Assembly: GCA_946498975.1 (NCBI GenBank)
Contig: CAMMQC010000005.1
Location: 1 to 53,597, forward strand
Direction: 5' to 3'
From: an uncultured Mycoplasmatota bacterium
GTDB lineage: Bacteria > Bacillota_I > Bacilli_A > RF39 > UBA660
DNA: 53,597 nt
The notes under the pieces were generated by a model that was not told the origin of the DNA, ran no database searches, and saw only the letters and a program-made list of their open reading frames with translations. Of this stretch, positions 44,769-52,761 are shown one piece after another (within the stretch, counting starts at the first letter, position 1; each line of letters begins with the position of its first letter). The position numbers and the translations under genes are program-made.

Positions 44769-45731
44769 ATGAGTATATATGAGGTAAAAAAATTAAATGC
44801 TCAAGAAAATGATAAGATTGTATACTATGATTATTTAATGTATAAAAGAGGAGCAGGTTGGTGGACTGGTTTAATAAATGATGATTGGCATAGACCTTAT
44901 GAAATACAAAGAGCTAAATATAATGCTAGTTTTCTTAATAATTTACCGGATTACTATTTCTTAGGTATTCCGATTAAAGAATTATTAAAATCAGAAATGT
45001 CAAAAGGAAGATGTCATGCTTGTGCTATAGCCTTAAGCCTCTGTTTTAAAGAATTTGAGATTTATACTTGTAATTTGAGAAATTATACTGCACATTATAA
45101 TGAAAAAAGTTCAAATAAAATAGATGAATATGAACATACTTTTTTAGTTATTAATAATGATGATATTAAAACAGTAATTGATACTAGTTTTGGTTTTATA
45201 ACAGATATTAATACATATGATGATATTTTTTCTATTGATGATGTTAGAATAATATCATCTGATACAATAAAAAATACAGACATATATAAATTTATTGAAG
45301 AAAGAAAAAATATTGAAGGACCAACACCAGAAAGTGAAGCTAGAGACGATAAAGAATATCAAAAATATAGTGAAGAAGTCCATAAATATATGAATATGTG
45401 TAAAAGTTACAAGAATAATCAAGATGAGCATTTACAAGACTTCTTTAATAGATGCTTATACAGAACATCAAATAGTTCTTGTATATGGAAGTGGAGATGT
45501 ACTTTAGAATTTAAATATGGAAACTCTGGGTTTATCTATCCAACTAATGACATGTTTTCTCTAAGAGATGATGAATTTGATGAAAATTTATATAGTCCAT
45601 ATGAAGAAACAACAGAAAAAAACAATAGAGTGTTAGAAAGCTATCATAAACCTAAAGAAGAAACTAAGACTAATTTTATTAAAAGTAAAATATTAAGACT
45701 AGCTAGCAGGATTATTAACAATAAAAATTAA
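44769..45731 (+). CDS. Cys-His-Asp protein, transglutaminase/papain-like fold
   Basis: 320 residues. GRCHACAIALSLCFKEFEIYTC places a cysteine (Cys82 or Cys85) at a helix start, YEHTFLVINN gives His123 and TVIDTSFGF gives Asp138. This order matches transglutaminase-like cysteine enzymes. N-terminal Trp-rich GWWTGLINDDWHRPYEIQRAKY; C-terminal 150 residues acidic, ending in a basic amphipathic stretch (KSKILRLASRIINNKN). TTAAGGGGGATTTATA precedes the ATG. No signal peptide. Similar in logic, not sequence, to the proteins near 25.8 and 49.0 kb. Function unknown. Confidence 0.6.
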   Translation: MSIYEVKKLNAQENDKIVYYDYLMYKRGAGWWTGLINDDWHRPYEIQRAKYNASFLNNLPDYYFLGIPIKELLKSEMSKGRCHACAIALSLCFKEFEIYTCNLRNYTAHYNEKSSNKIDEYEHTFLVINNDDIKTVIDTSFGFITDINTYDDIFSIDDVRIISSDTIKNTDIYKFIEERKNIEGPTPESEARDDKEYQKYSEEVHKYMNMCKSYKNNQDEHLQDFFNRCLYRTSNSSCIWKWRCTLEFKYGNSGFIYPTNDMFSLRDDEFDENLYSPYEETTEKNNRVLESYHKPKEETKTNFIKSKILRLASRIINNKN

Positions 45732-45778
45732 TGTATTAAATGATATAATGTAAGTATAAAAATAGAAAGGTTAACCTT

Positions 45779-46456
45779 ATGGAAGAGAAGTTTAAAAATT
45801 TATATAAAGAATATGACAAATTACAAAATGAGTATGGTGATAAAACCTTAGATTCTATCTATAATGGGGGAGAATCTAATAATCCAGATATTCTATTTGT
45901 TTTTATGAATCCAACAGGAAGAAACATTGCAAGTCCTAAAACTTGGAAAGGTATAAAGGCTCCTTGGCTTGGTACTAAGAACATTTGGAAACTATTTACT
46001 GCTATTAATCTTTTCGATAAAAGTCTTTTTGATGAGATAAACGAAAAGAAACCTAAAGACTGGGACTATGACTTTGCTATCAAAGTCTATAACGAGGTTA
46101 AAAGAAATAACTACTTTATAACAAATTTAGGTAAATGCACACAAGTAGATGCAAGACCCCTAAAAGATGAAGTCTTAAGAAGTTATCTTGGACTTTTAGA
46201 ACAAGAAATAGATATCGTTAAACCTAAAATAATAATTACTTTTGGTAATCAAGTATCATCAATTATTTTAAATAAAAAAATATCAGTAGGTGAGTGTAGA
46301 AAACAATACTTTGAAAAAGAAATAGGTAGTAATACTTATAAAGTATTTCCAGTCTATTATCCAGTTGGTAATGGAAGATTTAATATTGATAAAGCGATAG
46401 AAGACTTAAAATATATTATAGAAATTTATGTTAAAGATACTGTTAAAACAAAATAG
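45779..46456 (+). CDS. Uracil-DNA glycosylase superfamily protein
   Basis: 225 residues. The UDG-superfamily landmarks are ILFVFMNPTGRNI (about 38-50, motif 1 in place of GQDPY), DIVKPKIIITFGNQVSSIIL (about 145-165) and FPVYYPVGNGRFN (about 197-208, the HPS-like motif region). It may remove damaged bases, but both active-site motifs are altered, so activity could be different. AAAGGTTAACCTT precedes the ATG. Its last codons contain the stem of a terminator. Confidence 0.75.
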   Translation: MEEKFKNLYKEYDKLQNEYGDKTLDSIYNGGESNNPDILFVFMNPTGRNIASPKTWKGIKAPWLGTKNIWKLFTAINLFDKSLFDEINEKKPKDWDYDFAIKVYNEVKRNNYFITNLGKCTQVDARPLKDEVLRSYLGLLEQEIDIVKPKIIITFGNQVSSIILNKKISVGECRKQYFEKEIGSNTYKVFPVYYPVGNGRFNIDKAIEDLKYIIEIYVKDTVKTK

Positions 46457-46466
46457 TATCTTTTTA
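46433..46466 (+). terminator. Terminator overlapping the end of the UDG-like gene
   Basis: AAAGATACT (46433-46441) and AGTATCTTT (46454-46462) form a perfect 9-bp stem with a 12-base loop, then T. The left arm is coding and the right arm starts in the stop codon. Confidence 0.75.
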
Positions 46467-46468
46467 TA

Positions 46469-46508
46469 TTGACAAACATATAATAACTGTATATACTGTA
46501 TATATACA
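46469..46508 (+). promoter_or_regulatory. Promoter and palindromic operator of the GntR-ABC operon
   Basis: TTGACA (46469-46474), a 17-base spacer and TATACT (46492-46497). Overlapping the -10 box, TGTATATA (46488-46495) and TATATACA (46501-46508) form an inverted repeat with 5 bases between, the size expected for a GntR dimer. The operon's own first gene is the likely repressor. Confidence 0.85.
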
Positions 46509-46521
46509 AAGAGGTGGTTAA

Positions 46522-46902
46522 ATGCAGATAATTATCAGTAATAGTAGTGATATACCAATATACCAACAGATAGTTGATAATATTAAAAGAGAAATACTTA
46601 ATGGTAACTTAGTAGGAGGAGAGGCCTTACCTTCTATTAGAACACTTGCTAAAGATCTTCGAATCAGTAACATTACAACTAAAAGAGCTTATGAAGAATT
46701 AGAAAAAGATGGTTTTATTGAAGCAGTCGCTACTAAGGGCTACTTTGTAAAAAATAAAAGTGAGAACTATTTAAAAGAAGAAATATTAAAGAAAATAGAA
46801 GAAAACTTAGAAGAAGCTTTAACTATCGCTAATACTTATCATATTAGTTATGATGAAGTCTTAGAGATACTTAATGCTTTGAAGGAGGATAATAATGGAT
46901 AA
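46522..46902 (+). CDS. GntR family (YtrA-type) transcriptional regulator
   Basis: 126 residues. Winged helix at residues 10-75: IPIYQQIVDNIKREILNGNLVGGEALPSIRTLAKDLRISNITTKRAYEELEKDGFIEAVATKGYFV, followed by a short helical C-terminus of YtrA type without a ligand domain. It probably represses its own operon through the palindrome at the promoter. AGAGGTGGTTAA precedes the ATG. It overlaps the ATPase gene by 8 bases. YtrA-type systems often answer cell-wall antibiotics. Confidence 0.95.
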   Translation: MQIIISNSSDIPIYQQIVDNIKREILNGNLVGGEALPSIRTLAKDLRISNITTKRAYEELEKDGFIEAVATKGYFVKNKSENYLKEEILKKIEENLEEALTIANTYHISYDEVLEILNALKEDNNG

Positions 46903-47743
46903 TATAATTAAAGTTAATAATTTAACTAAAACCTATGATAACTTTAAACTAGATAATATTACTCTTGAAATAAAAAAAGGAAGTATCATTGGTCTAATAG
47001 GAGAAAATGGAGCAGGGAAGACAACACTAATTAAACTATTATTAGGTTTAATAAAAAAAGATAAAGGAGATATCTTACTATTTAATAAAATATTAAATAG
47101 TAAAGTAAAAGAAGATATTGGTGTGGTCTTAGATGATTCATTCTTTCCAGAAGTTATTAAAGTAAAAGATGTTAACCCTGTTATGAAAAATATCTATAAA
47201 TCTTGGGATGAAAAATTGTTTTTTAAATACCTAAAAGATTTTTCTTTAAATGAAAATATGTTAATAAAAAACTTATCTAAAGGAATGAAAAAGAAACTAG
47301 AAATAATAACCGCACTATCTCATCATCCTAAACTCTTAATATTAGATGAACCAACTAGTGGATTAGATCCAGTTGTTAGAAAAGAAATATTAGATATATT
47401 TTTAGACTTTATTGAAAATGGTGAAAACAGTATTTTATTCTCATCCCATATAACCAGTGATATTGAATCTATCGCTGACTATATAATCTTTATAGATAAT
47501 GGTAAATTAGTCTTTGATAAAGAAAAAGATGATATCTTAGATAATTATGGAATAGTTAAATGTAATAATAGTGATTTTAAGAAAATTTCTAAAGCAGATA
47601 TAATATCTTATCGTAAAAATAAATATAACTATGAAGTATTAGTTAACGATAGAAAAAAAGTTAAGAAAAATAACTCTGACATAGTCGTTGATAAAGCAAC
47701 ATTAGAAGATATTATGTTATTAATAGTGAAAGGAGAAAAATAA
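46895..47743 (+). CDS. ABC transporter ATP-binding protein
   Basis: 282 residues. Walker A GENGAGKTT (36-44), signature LSKGMKKKLE (about 134), Walker B LLILDEPTSGLDP (about 149) and the H-loop SSHITSD. The signature LSKGM is typical of YtrB/EcsA-like exporters. It partners the permease that follows with one base of overlap and is transcribed with the GntR regulator. GGAGGATAATA precedes the ATG. Substrate unknown; possibly antimicrobial peptide response. Confidence 0.96.
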   Translation: MDNIIKVNNLTKTYDNFKLDNITLEIKKGSIIGLIGENGAGKTTLIKLLLGLIKKDKGDILLFNKILNSKVKEDIGVVLDDSFFPEVIKVKDVNPVMKNIYKSWDEKLFFKYLKDFSLNENMLIKNLSKGMKKKLEIITALSHHPKLLILDEPTSGLDPVVRKEILDIFLDFIENGENSILFSSHITSDIESIADYIIFIDNGKLVFDKEKDDILDNYGIVKCNNSDFKKISKADIISYRKNKYNYEVLVNDRKKVKKNNSDIVVDKATLEDIMLLIVKGEK

Positions 47744-48396
47744 TGAAAGGTTTAATTATTAAAGATTTATGTGTTATAAAAAATCAAATGAAAACATTAT
47801 TATTAGTATTAGCTTTCTTTGTTATCTTTTCAATTATCAATGAAGATGCAACATTCATTCTTTTCTTAGTACCATTTTATATGATAATGATTCTTATAAC
47901 TACTTTTAATTATGATGAATTTAATAAATGGGACTCTTATTGTAACAGCTTACCTCTTAGTAGAAAAGAAATAGTTAAATCTAAATATATATTATTTAAT
48001 GCTACATCACTTATTGTTTTAATAGTAGGAATACTTTCATCTCTCATCATTCCAAACTTTATAGAAAATACTACCTTTGAATCCCTTTTTGCAAGCATAA
48101 TAGGAGTAGCCTTTGGTATATGTCTAGTAATATCCTTACTAATCCCATTTTATTATAAATTTGGTTCTAGTAAGGGAAGAATAATGTTATTCCTTTGTAT
48201 AGTAATACTTGCTTTACTAATAGGAATGATTACTAGTTTAGATATATTTAACAACAAAGAGCTAATGAATCTATTAAATAGTCTAAATAACTTAAGTTTA
48301 GGTATGATTACTTTACTATTAATAATTTTAACAAGCATAGTAATGTCTATATCCTATTACATCTCAGTTAGAATATATAAAAATAAAGAACTATAA
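47743..48396 (+). CDS. ABC-2 type transporter permease
   Basis: 217 residues, six membrane helices (MKGLIIKDLCVIKNQMKTLLLVLAFFVIFS start, typical of ABC-2 permeases of this regulon; DEFNKWDSYCNSLPLSRKEIVKSKY near residue 63 is the coupling-helix region). Begins at the last base of the ATPase stop. GAAAGGAGAAAA is the ribosome site. Last gene of the GntR-ABC operon. Confidence 0.92.
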   Translation: MKGLIIKDLCVIKNQMKTLLLVLAFFVIFSIINEDATFILFLVPFYMIMILITTFNYDEFNKWDSYCNSLPLSRKEIVKSKYILFNATSLIVLIVGILSSLIIPNFIENTTFESLFASIIGVAFGICLVISLLIPFYYKFGSSKGRIMLFLCIVILALLIGMITSLDIFNNKELMNLLNSLNNLSLGMITLLLIILTSIVMSISYYISVRIYKNKEL

Positions 48397-48397
48397 T

Positions 48398-48428
48398 AAA
48401 AGGAAGTCTATCTAGCTTTCTTTTTATT
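48398..48428. terminator. Terminator after the ABC permease, near-duplicate of 48795-48826
   Basis: AAAAGGAAGTCTATC...AGCTTTCTTTTT can fold into a hairpin with T tail. The segment ATAATAAAA-GGAAGTCTATC recurs at about 48790-48812, beside the intact tRNA-Cys gene. Confidence 0.65.
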
Positions 48429-48444
48429 ATATTAAAACTACTAC

Positions 48445-48473
48445 TTAGAGTGTTGCAGTACCACACCCTGCCA
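48445..48473 (-). pseudogene. tRNA-Cys relic (anticodon arm region)
   Basis: TTAGAGTGTTGCAGTACCAC and the following CACCCTGCCA align with the anticodon arm and neighbouring D arm of the intact tRNA-Cys at 48838-48911 (GTTGCAGT, CCAC and CC..CCA shared, about 75% identity over about 30 bases) in the same orientation. T arm and acceptor stem are missing, so it cannot be functional. Confidence 0.6.
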
Positions 48474-48480
48474 AAATAGT

Positions 48481-48768
48481 TTAATACTTTCTCTTTGATT
48501 TCCTACTGCCTGTTACTTTATCTAAACGATTTGGTATGTTTTCGTGAGCATTGTCATCTTTTAATAATAAATATGTATCAATATTAAGAGCTTCTGCTAA
48601 CATATCTAATTTTTCTAAACTTGGTGAGAATATTCCTCTTTCTAAATCAGATATATATTTATCAGTTAAATCAGACTTTACAGCTAAATCTTCCTGTGTC
48701 ATTTTATTTTTAATTCTATAGTATCTTAGATTAATTCTAAATATATCTCTTATATCTTTTCTTGCCAT
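48481..48768 (-). CDS. Small XRE-family regulator
   Basis: 95 residues. Helix-turn-helix: IFRINLRYYRIKNKMTQEDLAVKSDLTDKYISDLERGIFSPSLEKLDMLAEALNIDTYLLL (about 9-69), then a basic tail ending SRKSKRKY. AGGACTAAATA precedes the ATG. It lies alone between a tRNA-Cys relic and the intact tRNA-Cys, with a duplicated terminator on both sides, so it may be the cargo or remnant of an insertion. Target unknown. Confidence 0.9.
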   Translation of the reverse strand: MARKDIRDIFRINLRYYRIKNKMTQEDLAVKSDLTDKYISDLERGIFSPSLEKLDMLAEALNIDTYLLLKDDNAHENIPNRLDKVTGSRKSKRKY

Positions 48769-48794
48769 TATTTAGTCCTCCATAACGATTATAT

Positions 48795-48826
48795 AATAAA
48801 AAGGAAGTCTATCACTAGATTTCCTT
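48795..48826 (-). terminator. Terminator of the tRNA-Cys gene
   Basis: On the minus strand AAGGAAATC and GACTTCCTT pair with one mismatch, followed by T. Near-identical to the sequence after the ABC permease at 48398-48420. Confidence 0.65.
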
Positions 48827-48837
48827 TAATTTCTAAT

Positions 48838-48911
48838 TGGAGGGCCTAGTCGGATTTGAACCAACGATCAGGGAGTTGCAGTCCCACGCCTTACCACTTG
48901 GCTATAGACCC
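48838..48911 (-). tRNA. tRNA-Cys (GCA)
   Basis: 74 bases including the encoded CCA end. Acceptor GGGTCTA pairs with TAGGCCC (one G-T), anticodon arm has ACTGCAA with anticodon GCA, and the T arm reads GGTTCAAATCC. Complete cloverleaf. Confidence 0.95.
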
Positions 48912-49014
48912 ATCTAATACATTGTATGTATCAATTGCAAATATATTCTCTCATATATCTTTCTATTTGTCAAATACTAAGTTAAATTGTATAATGATAA
49001 TAAGGAGTGATAAC

Positions 49015-50073
49015 ATGACACCTTATGGATATGATAGACCTTTAGAAACATTTGGAAAGCCATTTGTTTCAGATGTTAAACCAGGTAAAAAGTTTATAAA
49101 AAGAGTAGAGAAGGATTTACCACTAGGCTCTAATAATCTTTCTATTGCTTTAAAACTATATAATAACTTAAATGAAGTTGTAGAATTCTCAGAAAAGTTT
49201 GAAGCTTTTGGACAAGATTTAAGTTTGGACTTCTTAAAAAGAATTTATGAAAAGCCTATAAATACTATTAATTTAACAGACAATCAAGTAGTATGTAAAA
49301 ACTGGGCAGAGCTTTATGCTTTCTTTTTAAATAAACACAATATTCCCTGTGTAATTAATAAAAGTGGAGTTCATTACAGTGTTTATCTTAAAGAAGAAGG
49401 ATATATTTTTAATGCTGATGCTACTATAATAAATAAAGGTAAAAATGATAATTATAAAATGGATGATTTAACAAGAAGTAAGTTAGGGCTAAGACCAAAT
49501 GGATTTAATGCCTTAATCAGTGATGAAGAAGTAGGTGCTAAGAAAGTTAATGTTTATGATTTAGGTCTTGATTTAGATAAATCAACAGAAATAGACTATG
49601 TTAACTTTGAAGATAGAACTAATGCAATTATTAGAAATCTTACTAATTGTAAAACTTTTAAAATACGTAATATACCAGAGATAACAGATGAAGTTACAGA
49701 TAATTTCTCTTTAATTAATAATTTACTATTAGAAGAAGATTTAGGAGGTGTTTCTGCTATCTCTTATATAAATACCTTAATAAAAGTATTATTTACTAAG
49801 GACCAACAACAACACCTAGCTTATATTCAAATAAAAGAGAAGGGTAAAAGAGAAGATGAATACAAAAATAGCGAAGTAATTAACTATAATCCTAATGAAG
49901 AAAGAATTCATAAACATGATTATACAATGGGTATACCTACTTTAGAGGGATATAACTTTATCTATAGAGATGGTTCCTTAGAATATTTAACCAAAAGAAA
50001 AGCTCGTAAAGCTATAGAAGACTCTATGAATATTGATATAGATGTACTTAGTAATAAAGGAGGAAGTCTATGA
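49015..50073 (+). CDS. Cys-His-Asp (transglutaminase-like) protein
   Basis: 352 residues. NQVVCKNWAELYAFFLNKHNI has Cys94 at the start of a helix, SGVHYSVYLKEEG has His120 and YIFNADATI has Asp135: the transglutaminase-like triad. N-terminal MTPYGYDRPLETFGKPF and the C-terminal 200 residues are not recognised; the end is basic. No signal peptide. The ATG at 49015 follows ATAAGGAGTGATAAC; the open frame runs much farther upstream across the tRNA, which is not coding. Its stop overlaps the next ATG (ATGA), so the two are coupled. Confidence 0.68.
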   Translation: MTPYGYDRPLETFGKPFVSDVKPGKKFIKRVEKDLPLGSNNLSIALKLYNNLNEVVEFSEKFEAFGQDLSLDFLKRIYEKPINTINLTDNQVVCKNWAELYAFFLNKHNIPCVINKSGVHYSVYLKEEGYIFNADATIINKGKNDNYKMDDLTRSKLGLRPNGFNALISDEEVGAKKVNVYDLGLDLDKSTEIDYVNFEDRTNAIIRNLTNCKTFKIRNIPEITDEVTDNFSLINNLLLEEDLGGVSAISYINTLIKVLFTKDQQQHLAYIQIKEKGKREDEYKNSEVINYNPNEERIHKHDYTMGIPTLEGYNFIYRDGSLEYLTKRKARKAIEDSMNIDIDVLSNKGGSL

Positions 50074-50327
50074 ATTATTTAAGGGAAATAGTAGAAAATA
50101 AACTAAAAGTCTTAGCAGATGCAAATACTATAGAAGAGTTAGAGAACTTAAAGAAATATAGATTAATAGAAGAACTATTAAAAGATGATGCTTGTTTCTT
50201 TAAAATTAATAGTTCTATAGCATATTCTATATTAATAGAATTAGATATAGATAATCCACTAGATTACTATAAAAATCTAATTAGTTATAAAGAATATCTA
50301 AAAAATAAAGAAAGCTTTAATTTGTAA
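50070..50327 (+). CDS. Small protein coupled to the transglutaminase-like gene
   Basis: 85 residues, all-helical and charged (MNYLREIVENKLKVLADANTIEELENLKKYRLIEELLKDD). It overlaps the preceding gene by 4 bases (ATGA), with AAAGGAGGAAGTCT as ribosome site. A partner or immunity-like role is possible from the coupling; no family recognised. Confidence 0.65.
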   Translation: MNYLREIVENKLKVLADANTIEELENLKKYRLIEELLKDDACFFKINSSIAYSILIELDIDNPLDYYKNLISYKEYLKNKESFNL

Positions 50328-50384
50328 CATAAAAAGCACTTGCCTCTTTTAGAATTTATGATACAATATATATGTATCTGTTTT

Positions 50385-50459
50385 GCGGATGTAGTTTAGT
50401 GGTTAGAATATGGCCTTGCCAAGGCTGTGACGGGGATTCGATTTCCCTCATCCGCTCCA
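50385..50459 (+). tRNA. tRNA-Gly (GCC)
   Basis: 75 bases with encoded CCA. Acceptor GCGGATG pairs with CATCCGC, anticodon loop CTTGCCAAG with GCC, T arm GGGGATTCGATTTCCC. The integrative element starts shortly after this gene. Confidence 0.95.
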
Positions 50460-50468
50460 TTTGAATAC

Positions 50469-50503
50469 AACTTACGGACTGTAAAAGTTTGTAAGTTTTT
50501 ATT
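50469..50503 (+). terminator. Terminator of the tRNA-Gly gene
   Basis: AACTTAC (50469-50475) and GTAAGTT (50491-50497) form a perfect 7-bp stem followed by TTT. Confidence 0.75.
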
Positions 50504-50520
50504 TTATATATGAAACTATA

Positions 50521-50552
50521 ATGTTCTCTTTCTAGGAAGGAGGACATTTTTT
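50521..50552 (+). promoter_or_regulatory. Hairpin plus T6 that hides the ribosome site of the next gene
   Basis: ATGTTCTCTTTC (50521-50532) pairs over 12 positions, two of them G-T, with GAAGGAGGACAT (50536-50547), loop TAG. Six T follow directly and then the ATG at 50553. The right arm contains the ribosome site GGAGG. It should act both as an intrinsic terminator and as a translation block. Confidence 0.75.
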
Positions 50553-50837
50553 ATGCTTGAATTTAAGACCATTCAGACTTTAAAGCCGAATACGGAAATA
50601 CTTGAAACAATTAAAGATTATAAATACAAAATTAAAAACGGTAAGGTTAAAAATCTACTACACACCAATTTACAAGTTATAGAACCCACTGAATATCTGA
50701 TTACATATCCTATTACTCTTACAATACTAGAATACAAAGTAAATGAAATATCTAACAAACCATTTTATACTAAAGAGTATAATCAAAAATACAATCTCAA
50801 AGAAATTAAACAAATTTTAAATAAAATTAAAGTTTAG
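50553..50837 (+). CDS. Small protein at the element's left end
   Basis: 94 residues, soluble, basic, not recognised: MLEFKTIQTLKPNTEILETIKDYKYKIKNGKVKNLLHTNLQVIEPTEYL, then a strand-rich part and a Lys-rich C-terminal helix. It lies between tRNA-Gly and the recombinase gene, so it may belong to the element or be the last chromosomal gene. The ribosome site AAGGAGGAC is sequestered by a hairpin. Confidence 0.6.
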   Translation: MLEFKTIQTLKPNTEILETIKDYKYKIKNGKVKNLLHTNLQVIEPTEYLITYPITLTILEYKVNEISNKPFYTKEYNQKYNLKEIKQILNKIKV

Positions 50838-50865
50838 ACTATAATTTTCATTTATTAATGAGGAA

Positions 50866-50898
50866 ACTAATAAGAAATATTAAAAAATTTCAATTAGT
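50866..50898. repeat. Dyad in front of the recombinase, candidate attachment or operator site
   Basis: ACTAAT-AA-GAAAT (50866-50878) is mirrored by ATTTC-A-ATTAGT (50887-50898), a near-perfect dyad with one base difference. Located about 50 bases before the recombinase start, where Tn4451-type elements have their left end. Confidence 0.5.
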
Positions 50899-50948
50899 GT
50901 TTGTTATTTTGCTTTTTAGTTAGGAAACAAGTGAGGAGATGATATTTT

Positions 50949-52739
50949 ATGAGATGTGGTATTTATGTAAGAGTTAGTACAGATGACCAAAGAGATAATG
51001 GTTATTCTATTGATTCCCAACTTCGTATGATCAAAGAATATTGTGAGAAAAATGATTATAGTATTGTAGATGTATATAATGACGCAGGTCATTCTGGTAA
51101 AGATTTAATGCGACCAGAAATGCAGAGGTTACTTGCTGATATTAAATCTAAAAAAATTGATAAGTTAATTGCTATTAAGGTAGATAGACTTACAAGAAAT
51201 AATTATGATGGCTTTTGGTTACTTAATTATTGTGAAGAACACGATGTTAAAATAGAACTTATTTTAGAACCTTATGATGTATCCACTGCTAATGGTGAAA
51301 TGATTTTTGGTATGAATTTAGTCTTTGGTCAACGTGAAAGAAAAGAAATTGGAGCAAGAACGAAACGTGCTATGGAAGAAATGGCATTAGAAAAAATACA
51401 TCCTAGTAAAGCACCTTATGGCTATATTAGAAATAAAGAAACTGGCCATTTAGAAATAGAACCTATTGAAGCACAAGTTGTTAAAGAGATATTTGAACTA
51501 TGCAAACAAGGCAATTCAACAAGGAATATTGCTACTATTATGAAAGATAATAACGCTTATTTAAAACAAGGCAAGTGGGCATCTGATAGAGTTTATAAAA
51601 TATTAACTAATTCTATTTATATTGGTATATTTGAATATGGAAAATATAAACGAAAATCACAAGATATTTTAAGAGTTGAAAATTATTGTGAACCAATTAT
51701 AGATGAAACTACTTGGAATGCTACTAGAAATGTATTAGTTAAAAATAAGCATTCTAACTACGGCGAATATATTCATTTATTTTCAGGATTAGTAAAATGC
51801 CCTATATGTGGCAATATTATGAGTTCATCTGAATCCTTTAAATATCCCAATGGTAAATTAAAAGTATATTATCATTTAAGATGTAAAAATCATAATTGTA
51901 AAGGTTTTGGACTTCATTATAATACTGAAAAAATCGAAAGTAAATTAAAACGAATACTAGAAGAATTAACTATCTTTATTCTTTCTATGGATAATGAAAT
52001 TATTACTTGTAATTCTACTAAAAATAATGATGAAAAAGAAGTAGAAAAGGCTATTAAAAAGTTAAAATTACAAGAAAAAAAATTAGTAGATTTGTATTTA
52101 AGTTCTAACCTAGATGTAGAAACTATTAATTATAAAAACGATGTTATTAAAAAAGAAATTGATAAATTAAACAAAAAGAAAATTAGTCTTGATCCAGACA
52201 ACTCATCACAAGAATATACAGTAGAACTCATAAAAAAACTAGATTGTATAGAAGAAAATGAAACTTTAATTTTTACCAGTATTAAAAATATCGGCTTTAC
52301 TTTTCTATATGATTTACTATCACGAGAAGTCAAAAGAGATATGATTCATAGACTTGTATCACAAATAGAAATTACTAGAGATAAAAATTATAATATTGAA
52401 ATTAAAGATATAAAATTCACAGATGAATTTATAACAAAAAGCAGTAAAGAGTATTTAAAATATCTTAATAAAATAATGACAGATAACAATATTGGAATTA
52501 AATATCAAGAAGAAATCAACGAAGAAAAACTAAAAATAATAGAACAAGATTACGATATTTTATCAGTTACAAAAATGAAAAATAATAAATATTCTAATGA
52601 ATTTTTAGAAGATTTTATATCAAAATCCAAAGAACATTTATATATAGATGGCATTATTAGTCGTCCATATGTTGATGAAAATAAACTAAAAGATATTTTA
52701 ATATTAGTACCTAAAACTAAAATGGAAATAGCAAATTAA
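50949..52739 (+). CDS. Large serine recombinase, TnpX-like
   Basis: 596 residues. Resolvase domain: MRCGIYVRVSTDDQ with catalytic Ser10, YSIVDVYNDAGHSGKDLMRPEMQRLL, DKLIAIKVDRLTRN and GEMIFGMNLVFGQRERKEIGARTKRAM (about 1-150). Then the recombinase domain (APYGYIRN..), a zinc ribbon CPICG (about 284) with RCKNHNC (about 318) and a coiled coil (KKLKLQEKKLVDLY). It excises and integrates the element. AAGTGAGGAGATGATATTTT precedes the ATG. The TnpV gene follows 22 bases later, as in Tn4451 relatives. Intact, so the element may be active. Confidence 0.93.
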   Translation: MRCGIYVRVSTDDQRDNGYSIDSQLRMIKEYCEKNDYSIVDVYNDAGHSGKDLMRPEMQRLLADIKSKKIDKLIAIKVDRLTRNNYDGFWLLNYCEEHDVKIELILEPYDVSTANGEMIFGMNLVFGQRERKEIGARTKRAMEEMALEKIHPSKAPYGYIRNKETGHLEIEPIEAQVVKEIFELCKQGNSTRNIATIMKDNNAYLKQGKWASDRVYKILTNSIYIGIFEYGKYKRKSQDILRVENYCEPIIDETTWNATRNVLVKNKHSNYGEYIHLFSGLVKCPICGNIMSSSESFKYPNGKLKVYYHLRCKNHNCKGFGLHYNTEKIESKLKRILEELTIFILSMDNEIITCNSTKNNDEKEVEKAIKKLKLQEKKLVDLYLSSNLDVETINYKNDVIKKEIDKLNKKKISLDPDNSSQEYTVELIKKLDCIEENETLIFTSIKNIGFTFLYDLLSREVKRDMIHRLVSQIEITRDKNYNIEIKDIKFTDEFITKSSKEYLKYLNKIMTDNNIGIKYQEEINEEKLKIIEQDYDILSVTKMKNNKYSNEFLEDFISKSKEHLYIDGIISRPYVDENKLKDILILVPKTKMEIAN

Positions 52740-52761
52740 ATAAAGAAATGGAGAGATGCAA

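Noticed and set aside
48856-49014. N-terminal extension of the transglutaminase-like gene across the tRNA
   Set aside because: The extension overlaps tRNA-Cys on the other strand; a strong ribosome site and ATG at 49015 define the start.
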